Positions 17,931 through 26,909 of a stretch of DNA of 40,187 bases are shown here, in pieces (the stretch's first letter is position 1; each line of letters starts with the position of its first letter). Source of the DNA: Candidatus Thorarchaeota archaeon (lineage in GTDB: Archaea; Asgardarchaeota; Thorarchaeia; Thorarchaeales; Thorarchaeaceae). The position numbers and the translations under genes are program-made. A model generated the notes under the pieces. It ran no database searches. It had not been told where the DNA came from and saw nothing but the letters and a program-made list of their open reading frames with translations. Location of the stretch: contig PRDH01000070.1 of assembly GCA_003345545.1 (NCBI GenBank), positions 1-40,187 of the forward strand, written 5' to 3'.

Positions 17931-17938
17931 GATAAAAG
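17931..17938 (-). promoter_or_regulatory. TATA box and folded leader of the Nfn-like operon
   Basis: On the reverse strand CTTTTATC lies about 70 nt before the NfnA ATG, implying a leader of roughly 45 nt. An inverted repeat, AGGAGC at 17917-17922 and GCTCCT at 17879-17884 read on that strand, brackets the region and could pair near the start codon. Confidence 0.4.
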
Positions 17939-17962
17939 TTTGGGTAGTACGATTCGATGAAA

Positions 17963-19699
17963 CTACTCGTGATACACTTTGCGTACCTCTTTGACAACAA
18001 GCCCGGGTAGCTCTTTCACAGACCTGATAGGATAGACTGAAGCCCCAGCTTTCTCAAGGGCCTGATGAGTCTTAGAGGCGCGGGAGCTAGTTCCAGTGCC
18101 TATGTGGAAGAGAAACAACTTGTGACCCCTCTTGGTAAGTGATTCAACAGCTCCTACCGTCTGTTTCCAGTTTGACACCTCAGCATCGGTTATGAGCAGA
18201 ACAATGGATTCTTTCTCGGCACTTCCGCACACTTCGCTTATCTTGCTCACAGGTGCAACGGTGCCTCCGCCTTGGTATGCCAATAGGACCCTCTCGACGG
18301 GGACTCTCTCTCTTGTCCAATCACAAACTTGCACACCATCAGAGAAGTTGATTGCAGCTACTCTGCAGCCTCGCCGAAATGCAAAGTCCATCGCAGCAAA
18401 TGCCGAAACAAGCGCAGTATGGTAGTCACCAGAAATCGTGGTGGGACGCATTTCCCAGGTCATTGAAGCTGATGAGTCTATGACAATCAACATGTCAGGA
18501 GTGGTCCTGGAAACTTTGGAGTCAGTTGTTACATAGTGTTGCCACTTTCTTGTTGAACGATTCGGAATGAGTACGGGAAAGGCCTGAAGAGACTGAACAA
18601 TATCGAGCTCTTCCAGAGGGTCACCCAGCCTCCAGACTTCGGGCACTAATGGAACTGCCCCAGTCAATCTAGAAGAGTCTACTTCAAATCGAATCGCTCC
18701 GTATGCTTTTGCGCGATACCAAAAACGAGTCCAGGCAGCCCTCTCCGATCCGATGCCAGCTGTTAGGAAGACGCCCTGCAAGTCCTCAATGTTACCGTCC
18801 AGTTGTTCAATATCAATAGCAAGCCGTTCCATCTCCTCTTCAAGGTCTGTTGAATTGGCTCCTTCCAAGCACTTTCTTGCTAAGTCGCCATTTCTGACCT
18901 CGACAGGACTTCCCATTATCCCATCTACATCCAATGGGACAGCAATGACTCTCCGCGAGCCATCCACTCCCTCTTGTTGAACTTCATTTGATGCTCCCGA
19001 ATAGGCACCAAGCAAGCTCTCGTCATCGGGCATCCACTTACGTAGTATCTCTGCAATCTTTTCGCAAGAAGAAGGCCACCGATGCTCGAGTTCGATTGAC
19101 GCGCGTGCAATGCGCGCTATCTCATTGGCCACCGCGAAAGTGCGCTGCTCTATATCGACCGTAGGCGGAATTGGAAATCCCCACATTACTCTATAGGAGG
19201 AAACAATCAGTTTCCAGAGATCACTGTGGTCCTGAGTCCTCATCGCGGAATCATGGATAGAGGAAATGATCCGACTATGGGTGAGAGACAGAAATCTTCT
19301 CAACAGACTCGAGTCCACGACAAAATCCGCAAAGAGATTACAGACGAACATTGCTGCGGCATCATTGACATGCTTCCGTGCAGCTGCGAACATTCTTCCA
19401 TTCATCACGCTATCATATGGACACAGAAGATAGTGCTGAATCTCGTGCTGGCAGATGGACCTAAGAAAAGAGTTGACCTCTTCGATACTCATGTGCAGAG
19501 GGACTCCAGCTAGATTGAGATGCACAGTCCAGTTGCCAGAGTCGATGTAGAAGAAGCTGCTAACTCCAGGAATGTACTCAATCTCAGGGTCTGGAAGTGG
19601 AGGATGATAGAAGTCAGTAACAGCTAGAGCCCATGCACTGGCTGCTGCGGAGCCGTACCCATTCTCGTCAGAAGGCTTGCTAGCAGTCACATCCATCAT
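17963..19699 (-). CDS. VWA-domain protein with N-terminal HExxH metallopeptidase-like domain (DUF2201-like)
   Basis: 578 residues, no membrane segment. Residues 75-100 hold an intact HEIQH (H85, E86, H89), the zinc-site pattern of the putative metallopeptidase domain that precedes VWA in DUF2201 proteins. The C-terminal third is a von Willebrand A domain: DSSASM near residues 402-407, GGGT, and LLITDAEV, which together form a complete metal-ion adhesion site. It is encoded 9 nt after the MoxR ATPase gene. MoxR-VWA pairs act as chaperone-like machines that remodel or load cofactors into target complexes. The target here is unknown; the neighbouring Nfn-like enzyme is one possibility by position only. 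Confidence 0.85.
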   Translation of the reverse strand: MMDVTASKPSDENGYGSAAASAWALAVTDFYHPPLPDPEIEYIPGVSSFFYIDSGNWTVHLNLAGVPLHMSIEEVNSFLRSICQHEIQHYLLCPYDSVMNGRMFAAARKHVNDAAAMFVCNLFADFVVDSSLLRRFLSLTHSRIISSIHDSAMRTQDHSDLWKLIVSSYRVMWGFPIPPTVDIEQRTFAVANEIARIARASIELEHRWPSSCEKIAEILRKWMPDDESLLGAYSGASNEVQQEGVDGSRRVIAVPLDVDGIMGSPVEVRNGDLARKCLEGANSTDLEEEMERLAIDIEQLDGNIEDLQGVFLTAGIGSERAAWTRFWYRAKAYGAIRFEVDSSRLTGAVPLVPEVWRLGDPLEELDIVQSLQAFPVLIPNRSTRKWQHYVTTDSKVSRTTPDMLIVIDSSASMTWEMRPTTISGDYHTALVSAFAAMDFAFRRGCRVAAINFSDGVQVCDWTRERVPVERVLLAYQGGGTVAPVSKISEVCGSAEKESIVLLITDAEVSNWKQTVGAVESLTKRGHKLFLFHIGTGTSSRASKTHQALEKAGASVYPIRSVKELPGLVVKEVRKVYHE

Positions 19700-19708
19700 T
19701 ATAGCATC

Positions 19709-21418
19709 CTATGATTCGATATGTTTCTGAAGTTCATCTTTGAGTCGGACTGCCTCGGTCCCGCCAGAAATCTCCAAGAAGACAGCAGACTCTGGAGAGT
19801 CGCCTGTGACGTAGACCACTAGAGTCAGACCATCTATTCTGAGAGCTCTTCTCTTCGGCGGAGTCAGCGTTTCTTTGAGCATTGGAGTGAGTTTTGGATA
19901 TCTCAGTCCGATAGTTGTCCAGAGCTCTTGCCACTGCTCGAACGTCAACTCAAACTGGGTGAGTGTCAACCTGTGGAGCGCATCAGAAACTTGCTTCAAG
20001 AGCACACTTCTGTTTGGAAAGTCAGTATTGTACATGAGTTCATCATGTGTCTTCGTAAGTTGTTCAATATCCCGATCCTTAATCCCGCGTTCTATTTTCT
20101 GCACTGTGGTCACATATCGGGGTTTCTTGAGCTCTCTGGCGAACTCTGAGTAATCGAGTTGCACAAGTAGATCGCTCTTGGCCATCTCCTTCAGCTGTTC
20201 AAATGACTCCTTTGACTCGTTCCCATGCTTCAATTGCTCTATGATTTCAATGGCAGGAGCCCTCTGAGCATAACGAGAAGTCGCCAGCTCTACAAGATGT
20301 TGAGTGAAGGCATAGAGGTCACCATAGTAGGGAGTCCGCTCGGACTCTTCCCTCACAAACTTGGTCCTATGCCAGAAGACAAGCGGAGCCAAGGACTTGA
20401 CAATCTCTATGCTCACTTCATGAGACCCGACAAGCCAAGCAGTGGCCTTTGAATATCGATTCAGATCCTTTGCTGCCCGTACGCTGAGAGGCACAATCAC
20501 CTTGTTACAGACACTCTTTGCAGTATTGAAATGACATCCGTCGCAGAGGCCAGTATCGACAGTCAAGCCCGATGACTGACTCTTGTCTACTCTGATACAT
20601 GCTCCGAACTCCCGTACGAGAGACCGCATGTACTCGGACGCCTCTGGCGACACAGGTATCTTGTCGGCGAGATTCCAGATTGTGAGGAGGTTCTCTTCTG
20701 TCAAGATCGCAGGCACTTGCCAGAGTTCATCAAAACCGAATAGACGTTCATCACGAGAGGAAAGTATTAGTTCCAAGTCACTCACTGTTGGCATGGTGAT
20801 TGGAACTGCCAAGCCAAATCTATCAAGAAATGGAGGACCAATATCGAAGGTTCCAGAATCAGCAGGATTGAGCGTGGCATACAGGCTGTACTCATCGCAT
20901 CTCTTGACTTCATCATAATACTTGACCTCACCTTCAGCGAGAAGAGAGAGCAGTATGTTCTGAGAGTGAGGAGTCAGACGATTCACTTCATCTATGATTT
21001 TCCAGAAACCCGTGATAAAAGAGCGCCATACAACAACCTCTAGTCCCTCTTTCATGAGGGGACCAGGACGTAGCGTGGCCACCATCTTTTCTTCAGTAAG
21101 TTGAGGGTGACCTCTGAGAATACCATCCTCAATCTCCTCAAGGCTCTTTCCGGTCATCATGCGACCTAGTATCTTGACCAATGTCGTCTTTCCGCCACCG
21201 TGGCCACCAATGAGCAGCATTGCAGAACGGGGTACTAGTGCATTGAGGACGCAAGAACCTACTATCAGGGGAATTCGTGTGGTCTGTGTCTTGTCCTTCG
21301 TTCCAGTAGTGGTGTACTTGATTTCCAAATCCGTAGAGTGCACAAAGAGACCTCTGCTCTCTACCGTGGTAATGACGCTTCTAACCAGTTCTTGAAGTTT
21401 CGATGTCGGAGAACTCAT
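19709..21418 (-). CDS. MoxR-family AAA+ ATPase
   Basis: 569-residue AAA+ ATPase. Walker A is GGHGGGKTT (71-79), Walker B IIDEVNR (141-147), sensor 1 ATLNPAD (181-187) and the Arg-finger segment FLDRFG (197-202). These are all intact, so it should hydrolyse ATP. A Cys/His cluster, C292, C295, H296 and C304, may bind zinc, with C274 nearby. The C-terminal 240 residues are helical and unlike short bacterial MoxR proteins. It is followed on the same strand by the VWA protein, its likely partner. The ATG at 21418 begins MSSPTSKLQELV. It is divergent from the SMC operon, with 264 bp between starts. Confidence 0.9.
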   Translation of the reverse strand: MSSPTSKLQELVRSVITTVESRGLFVHSTDLEIKYTTTGTKDKTQTTRIPLIVGSCVLNALVPRSAMLLIGGHGGGKTTLVKILGRMMTGKSLEEIEDGILRGHPQLTEEKMVATLRPGPLMKEGLEVVVWRSFITGFWKIIDEVNRLTPHSQNILLSLLAEGEVKYYDEVKRCDEYSLYATLNPADSGTFDIGPPFLDRFGLAVPITMPTVSDLELILSSRDERLFGFDELWQVPAILTEENLLTIWNLADKIPVSPEASEYMRSLVREFGACIRVDKSQSSGLTVDTGLCDGCHFNTAKSVCNKVIVPLSVRAAKDLNRYSKATAWLVGSHEVSIEIVKSLAPLVFWHRTKFVREESERTPYYGDLYAFTQHLVELATSRYAQRAPAIEIIEQLKHGNESKESFEQLKEMAKSDLLVQLDYSEFARELKKPRYVTTVQKIERGIKDRDIEQLTKTHDELMYNTDFPNRSVLLKQVSDALHRLTLTQFELTFEQWQELWTTIGLRYPKLTPMLKETLTPPKRRALRIDGLTLVVYVTGDSPESAVFLEISGGTEAVRLKDELQKHIES

Positions 21419-21682
21419 GGCATCACAGGCTAGGGTACACTGAGTCTATAATGCTTATGAACATCCCCAACGGGGCGCGAATTGAAGAGCTGCAGTAGCA
21501 CCGTTATCTCAGTTGCATCATTGCCTCAGGGAATTAAGAATCCATTCACAATTCTAGAAATTATTCTGCCAGACAAAGCCCCCGGAGAGCAATGAGGTTC
21601 TGGATTTCGAAACGGTCATTATTTGTGAAAGGCGCCGAAATGTACCTCCTCCGAAGATGTAATATGTGTTCATGAGAAAACC
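21419..21682. promoter_or_regulatory. divergent promoter region between the MoxR and SMC operons
   Basis: On the + strand, GATGTAATATG near 21655-21665 lies about 23 nt before the ATG at 21683 and fits a leaderless start. On the reverse strand, CATTATAGAC at about 21447-21456 is placed to start the MoxR transcript near 21425. ATTTCGAAA near 21603-21611 resembles the half of the thermosome palindrome but is not symmetric overall. No gene is seen. Confidence 0.4.
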
Positions 21683-22780
21683 ATGGGACCAAAAAAGCGG
21701 GGTTGCAGATTGGGCGAAGAGAAAACCTATGCTGAAGCAATCACTCTGATAGAACCAGAGAAACAGCCTACAGAACGGTTGAGCCAATACTCAGTGGTAA
21801 CAAGAGCGATGGAACATCACGCGTTGATGAATCGCTATGGTAGTCTGAAGAAGAAGCTCATTGATGCAGGACTGCAATTTGGCGGCCGAGTTCTTCTGAT
21901 CGGATCCCCGGGGACAGATTTCGAGGCATTTGTCCAATACCTGAGTCAGGAAGTACCCCTCAAACTGGTGCGATTCAGGATGGACATTCTGCTGAACGAA
22001 GTCAAGAGAGGAGCCGAGATACTGAGAGTCGGATTCGAGTTCGCGAGGAGGAATTCTCCGGCTGCCATGTATGTAGAAAAATTGGAGTCTGTTTCGCCCG
22101 CCAGCAGTGAACGCTCTGCAGTCCTTCAAGATGAACTGGCGCGAACAGGATGGGATGGGGAAGAAGTCTTGGTCATCGCATCCACAACAAGACCCCAGGA
22201 TGTCGATACTGATGTCCTCTCAACATTCGATAGAGTCTATGTCATAGAGGGAACAACGCTTGAAGACCGAGTGCGGCTGTTTGAACAGACATTGAAAGGC
22301 CACGAGAATATAGATCCAACAGCGGTAGCAGAGTTGACTGATGGCTGGGGCTACTCCAGCACGAAACAGCTTGCTGTGAGTCTTTTCATGACCGAGACCG
22401 AAGAAGGCGGTCAGATCCCCAGAGATAAGATTGAGGAGATGATAGAGAAAAGTTGCGTCATGCCGCTCAACAACCCCAGATACCTAGAGTCAGTCATCGG
22501 GCGCACTGGAGGAACAACGAAACACAAGATAGAAACTCTGCGTACTGAGTATCCTGATGACTTTCTAGACCAGCTCTATCTCATGGCGGCGGGAGAAGAC
22601 TATTCAGCAACTCAGAGAGCCATAGAGGTCTTGAATGACGGAATGCCGCTATCCAACGAAGACCGCGAGGTACTCTCCAGATATCCGTTCCTTCTGAACG
22701 GAACGCCGGAAGACAGACTGACGAGGCTTCTGAGAGCAAAGAAAAGCAATGACAGACTTCAGAGGATTATGGGACGTTAA
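21683..22780 (+). CDS. degenerate AAA+ domain protein in the SMC operon
   Basis: 365 residues with an AAA+ layout but broken catalytic motifs. The Walker A position reads GSPGTDFE (74-81), so the essential Lys-Thr is replaced. Walker B reads MYVEKLES (129-136) where hydrophobics followed by Asp-Glu are expected. The sensor-1 strand (VIASTTRP, 164-171) and an FDRV (182-185) like the Arg-finger region remain. It should keep the fold without ATP turnover. It starts the operon; SMC begins 15 nt after its stop. A regulatory or adaptor role with SMC is inferred from position alone. A leaderless ATG start is supported by a TATA-like box 23 nt upstream. Confidence 0.75.
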   Translation: MGPKKRGCRLGEEKTYAEAITLIEPEKQPTERLSQYSVVTRAMEHHALMNRYGSLKKKLIDAGLQFGGRVLLIGSPGTDFEAFVQYLSQEVPLKLVRFRMDILLNEVKRGAEILRVGFEFARRNSPAAMYVEKLESVSPASSERSAVLQDELARTGWDGEEVLVIASTTRPQDVDTDVLSTFDRVYVIEGTTLEDRVRLFEQTLKGHENIDPTAVAELTDGWGYSSTKQLAVSLFMTETEEGGQIPRDKIEEMIEKSCVMPLNNPRYLESVIGRTGGTTKHKIETLRTEYPDDFLDQLYLMAAGEDYSATQRAIEVLNDGMPLSNEDREVLSRYPFLLNGTPEDRLTRLLRAKKSNDRLQRIMGR

Positions 22781-22795
22781 CCAGGGGAACTGAAT

Positions 22796-25700
22796 TTGGG
22801 CAATATCAGAGCTTACGTTGAATCGGCAAAGTTGGACAACTTCCTCTCATTCTACTCGGGAAAAGTCGTCTTCGACAGAGGACTGACTGTCCTAGCTGGG
22901 CCTAATGGTTCAGGCAAGACATCCGTCTTTCATGCTCTGAAGTTCGCACTGGGCTCAAATCAGCGAGAGAATCGATACGGTAAATGGAGCGATTTCATTA
23001 GACACGGAGCAAGTACTGCACAAGTCGAAGTTATAGTCAAGGTCAACGGTCAAGACAGGAAGTTCCAACGGAAGATTGACCATGATGGTATCCCTAGAGC
23101 ATATGTAGACGGTCGACGAGTCAAAGCTGCTGAACTCAGACAGATAGTTCAGTCATTCGGGCTGGATACGGACAATCCTCTAGTCTTTATCCCTCAGGAG
23201 AGAATCAACGCAGTACGAGACATGGATCCGTACGAAGTGAGAAAGCTCGTTGAAGAGGGAACTGGTCTTGATGTCCTTCGAGACAGAATAATACTCCAAG
23301 AAACCGAGGTTGTTCAGAGTCGACAGCGACTGACAGCAGCTCTTGCAGAATCGAAGTCAGTAGAGAGAGAGCTTGAACTGCTTCAGCATGACCTCAGCCG
23401 TCTTGAAAAGAAAAGAGCCCTCCAAGAACAGGAGAAGCTACTTGAAAAAGACCTGCTATGGGCATCTCTTGATGACTTGACTGGAAAAATCGATTCTGTC
23501 AAGACCGAGATTGACGGGAAGGAGGCAGGTCTCGTATCGATACTTGACGAACAGACACGTGTTCAATCGGAGATCGCTAGTAATGAACAAGAAACTGAGA
23601 GCGTTGAAATAAGGCTCTCGAATCTGCAGATTGAACTCGGCCGCATCGATGCTAAGATTGAAGAAGAGGAACATAATCTGGCTCGTATCGAGGGGGATTC
23701 ACAGAAACAAGTAAGTGAATTCAAGCAGCTTGAGAAGGAAATCAAGACAGAAACGAGAAACAAGGAAAAACTCCAGGAAGATATCGAACGAATTACATCT
23801 ACTAAAGAAGACACCATGGAGAAGCAGCGTGAACTTCGTTTGTCACTTCAGACTATAGAAGACGAACGAAACCACCTCAGAGATGAATTGGAAGCTTTTG
23901 CTGACTGGAACACCAAGAGAGCAGAATCCCATGGGAGATACAAAGCGCTTCAAGCGGAGATTGAAGGGAAAGACCTGCTCTTGCGAAGTGTGAAAGAGAG
24001 AATGCAAGTAGAAGAAGCAGAACTTCAGTCGATAGAGAGCAAGTGGTCACATGTATGGTCTGCAATGGAGAAATCCGATGAGAAAGAGCTGGCAAAGAAG
24101 AAAGGCCAGCTAGAGAGGGAGATTGCTTCTCTGAATGAAGAACGATTCCGGCAGAGCAGTATAGTATCCCAACTCCAGAAGGATATTGATGAGCTCAATG
24201 TGCGACTCTCTGAAACATCCAAACGTATTCCCGAAGCGGTCAAGCAACTGAAGGATGCAATTGCAGAGCACAAATTGGAGAGTGTCACAGGTCCGCTTAT
24301 CGAGCTCTTCACCGCGGATGATTCCATAGCCTGTGCAGTTGAGGCAGTGCTGCCCGACAATATGATACTAGCCTTCATAGTCACAGATGAATCAGACTTC
24401 CAGATACTCCAGAAGCTCAGGGATAATGCTGAGGCGCCATCTCCACTGATTCTGCTGAAGCCTTCAGGAGATCAAGGTGAACGCCCAGCACTGAAGACCG
24501 AGGCCGGTGTGGAAGGATGGCTCTGGGATAGGCTCAACATCGACGATGAGACCAAGGGACTCTTACGAAGAGCTGTCGGAGACTTTGTTCTCACAAAGAA
24601 CATTCGATCTGCAACGCGTCTTGCAGCAAAGGAGGGACTCAGGGGGGTCTCCGTGGACGGGCATGTCATTATTCCAGACCCTGACAAGATTGTAAGCAAT
24701 CCAAAGATTCTGCCATCAGGAATGGTTTCAACTGCGCCCCTCCAGTCGCGTCTCTCCAGCGCAGACAAAGAACTGACTCTGGCCAAGAAGCGAGTCACCG
24801 ACACCATGATGGCTCTGGACGAACTGACAGGTCAGAGAGAAGAAGTACTGGATCTGCTGAGTCAGATGACTCGGTGGAGCGGGAGCTGGGAGCGACGAAG
24901 GAGTCTACTTGAAACTATCCCTGTACAGGAAGAGAGAATCGCTGCGCTCGATGAAGAACTAAAGGGGCTTCAAGCAGAGCTCGGTAAATCAGAGAGGGAA
25001 CTTAGAAAACTGGACAACACCCAGCCTCCTGAACGAAGCAGATTGATTGGACAAGACTCAGCTCTCCGCATCAAGCACCGACAGCTCCAGGCAGACCTTA
25101 CCAAAGTGGACGCGCGAGCAAATGCAGCTGAACGCGATGAAGAGATCAAGCGTCAGGAGCTGAAGAGGGTTGTTGAGAATGTCACCATGCTGACAAACAG
25201 CCTCGACGAGTTGCGTGCGGAAATCCTGGAATCAAAGAGCGCTGCCTCTAGAATCCTTAGGAAGATAGAAGTTCTCAGGGCAAGCCAGGAAGGGGCCCGG
25301 AACCAGAAAAGTGAGCTTGCTGAGGAAATGGGACGACTTAGGGAAACAAATCGTTCTCTAGGCGGGAGGATTGTGGAACTCAACCTCGTCATCAAGGAAC
25401 AAAAGATACAGGTCCTTCAGGCCAAGCGACAATTGACGAACATGGAGTATGATCTCGAGAACCTCGAACGGGACCTTGATGAACAAGAAAGACCAGATGC
25501 AGTGAAACCCCTAGAACAGGTAAGGAATGAACTTGTGAAGCTTCGCCACATCCTGGATGACTATCAAGATGTATCCGAGAGCGTGGCGCACACCGAAATA
25601 CAACTGAAGGGGCGGTTGACTACTCTCGTTGAGAGAGTGACGGAGCTGCAAGAGGAATTAGGAGAAGCAGAGTCTACTGTCAAGGATATACGAGAGCAGT

Positions 25701-26167
25701 ATCACAACGGAATGAATGAAACCTTGCGCAATGTTGAGAAGAATGTGAATGAAGTTCTAGGAAGTGTTCAATTCCCTGGAAGTGTTCGTTTCGAACTTGC
25801 GCTCAGAGAGGGAGACTATGGTGTAGAGTTCAAATCGAGAATCAAAGCGGAAGGCTTTGGCGAAATCCGTGCAGGGTCCGGCGGCGAGAAATCTCTCATC
25901 GCCATCTCGTTGATTCTAGCCCTTCAAAGATATAATCCTGCTCCGGTCTATGTATTAGATGAAGTCGATACATTTCTCGATGCCACGAACACCGAACTTG
26001 TGAGTAGACTCTTCCATGACGCATCCCGCAGAAGTCAATTCATCCTTCTTACGCCCGCAAAGAGCACTCACCTTCTGAAACACGCAGACAGGATATTGGG
26101 AATCGTTTCACCCAATGGCGTCGAACCGTCAGTAATAATCGAGAGTCCGAAGTTCAAGGGGCAGTAG
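22796..26167 (+). CDS. smc: chromosome segregation ATPase SMC
   Basis: 1123-residue SMC protein that forms the DNA-loop-extruding condensin core. The head N-half has Walker A GPNGSGKT (35-42) and the Q-loop FIPQERINAV (about 131-140). Two long heptad coiled coils (about 165-480 and 650-970) flank a hinge at about 490-640. The head C-half has signature GSGGEKS near 1026 and Walker B VYVLDEVD near 1048, with D-loop LDATN. Length is typical. It starts at TTG 22796 with GGGGA at 22784-22788. It lies between the degenerate AAA+ gene (15 nt) and a kleisin-like gene (10 nt), so all three are probably one transcript. Confidence 0.95.
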   Translation: MGNIRAYVESAKLDNFLSFYSGKVVFDRGLTVLAGPNGSGKTSVFHALKFALGSNQRENRYGKWSDFIRHGASTAQVEVIVKVNGQDRKFQRKIDHDGIPRAYVDGRRVKAAELRQIVQSFGLDTDNPLVFIPQERINAVRDMDPYEVRKLVEEGTGLDVLRDRIILQETEVVQSRQRLTAALAESKSVERELELLQHDLSRLEKKRALQEQEKLLEKDLLWASLDDLTGKIDSVKTEIDGKEAGLVSILDEQTRVQSEIASNEQETESVEIRLSNLQIELGRIDAKIEEEEHNLARIEGDSQKQVSEFKQLEKEIKTETRNKEKLQEDIERITSTKEDTMEKQRELRLSLQTIEDERNHLRDELEAFADWNTKRAESHGRYKALQAEIEGKDLLLRSVKERMQVEEAELQSIESKWSHVWSAMEKSDEKELAKKKGQLEREIASLNEERFRQSSIVSQLQKDIDELNVRLSETSKRIPEAVKQLKDAIAEHKLESVTGPLIELFTADDSIACAVEAVLPDNMILAFIVTDESDFQILQKLRDNAEAPSPLILLKPSGDQGERPALKTEAGVEGWLWDRLNIDDETKGLLRRAVGDFVLTKNIRSATRLAAKEGLRGVSVDGHVIIPDPDKIVSNPKILPSGMVSTAPLQSRLSSADKELTLAKKRVTDTMMALDELTGQREEVLDLLSQMTRWSGSWERRRSLLETIPVQEERIAALDEELKGLQAELGKSERELRKLDNTQPPERSRLIGQDSALRIKHRQLQADLTKVDARANAAERDEEIKRQELKRVVENVTMLTNSLDELRAEILESKSAASRILRKIEVLRASQEGARNQKSELAEEMGRLRETNRSLGGRIVELNLVIKEQKIQVLQAKRQLTNMEYDLENLERDLDEQERPDAVKPLEQVRNELVKLRHILDDYQDVSESVAHTEIQLKGRLTTLVERVTELQEELGEAESTVKDIREQYHNGMNETLRNVEKNVNEVLGSVQFPGSVRFELALREGDYGVEFKSRIKAEGFGEIRAGSGGEKSLIAISLILALQRYNPAPVYVLDEVDTFLDATNTELVSRLFHDASRRSQFILLTPAKSTHLLKHADRILGIVSPNGVEPSVIIESPKFKGQ

Positions 26168-26177
26168 GGGTGGGAGA

Positions 26178-26828
26178 GTGGAAGAGAAGAGTCTAGCAGC
26201 CAGAGTCTACGAGATAGTACAGGCAGCTCGCTCCGGAGAGATTGATCCACTTGAACTGCGATTGACAGACTCATACAGAGAACTGAAGGAGCTAGTGGCA
26301 AGAATCGACAGTAGGATTGACATCGATGAGATGTTGAATGAGGTTCTGGGGGCGAAGGTGAATCGTGTTCAGGAGTTGGCAAGAGTTCTTGCTTCTCCAG
26401 AGGTCTATGTTGCTCGTTTGAAGGAGAAATCAATGAGGGATATTGCCAGACTCTTGGTCCAGAGACAGCCAGTTGTCATAGGCCATCTTGAGCGACTCTC
26501 ACTGAACGAGTCCCTTGACAGAATCGTTCAGTTCATAGATGCAATGACTCGTGAGGCACCTCAAGACAAAGTGCCAAAGATGAGCGGACTTCCAAATGGT
26601 TTCGCTCTGGAAACTGAAGATACTGTCTTCATGGAAGACCTTGAGAAGTTCCTTGCAAGAATTCCTCAAGATGGAAAGGCCATCTTTGACGATATCATTG
26701 AGAGTGCTGAGTTTGACATCTTTCTCAGGCATTTCCTCTATGTCATACTCCTTGTATCCCAAGGACGTCTATTGTATAATCCGGCCACACGACAACTACG
26801 GAGACCACTTGTTCCCGAGGCAACATAA
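26178..26828 (+). CDS. scpA: kleisin-like condensin subunit (ScpA-like)
   Basis: 216 residues, almost entirely helical with acidic stretches. The C-terminal segment (FDIFLRHFLYVILLVSQGRL, then a beta hairpin) resembles the winged-helix end of ScpA that binds an SMC head. The N-terminal helices would bind the neck of the other SMC. Similarity is weak by eye. The main support is position: a GTG start 10 nt after the smc stop in the same operon. If correct, it closes the SMC ring and recruits the kite protein encoded at 28881. Alternative: an unrelated helical protein of the operon. Confidence 0.6.
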   Translation: MEEKSLAARVYEIVQAARSGEIDPLELRLTDSYRELKELVARIDSRIDIDEMLNEVLGAKVNRVQELARVLASPEVYVARLKEKSMRDIARLLVQRQPVVIGHLERLSLNESLDRIVQFIDAMTREAPQDKVPKMSGLPNGFALETEDTVFMEDLEKFLARIPQDGKAIFDDIIESAEFDIFLRHFLYVILLVSQGRLLYNPATRQLRRPLVPEAT

Positions 26829-26909
26829 GAACAGTGGCAATCAGTAGCTAAGGCGAACGGAGTGCTCATTCTTGGAGAGGGCCGGTGCAACGTCGGCGTC
26901 TCTCGACAT

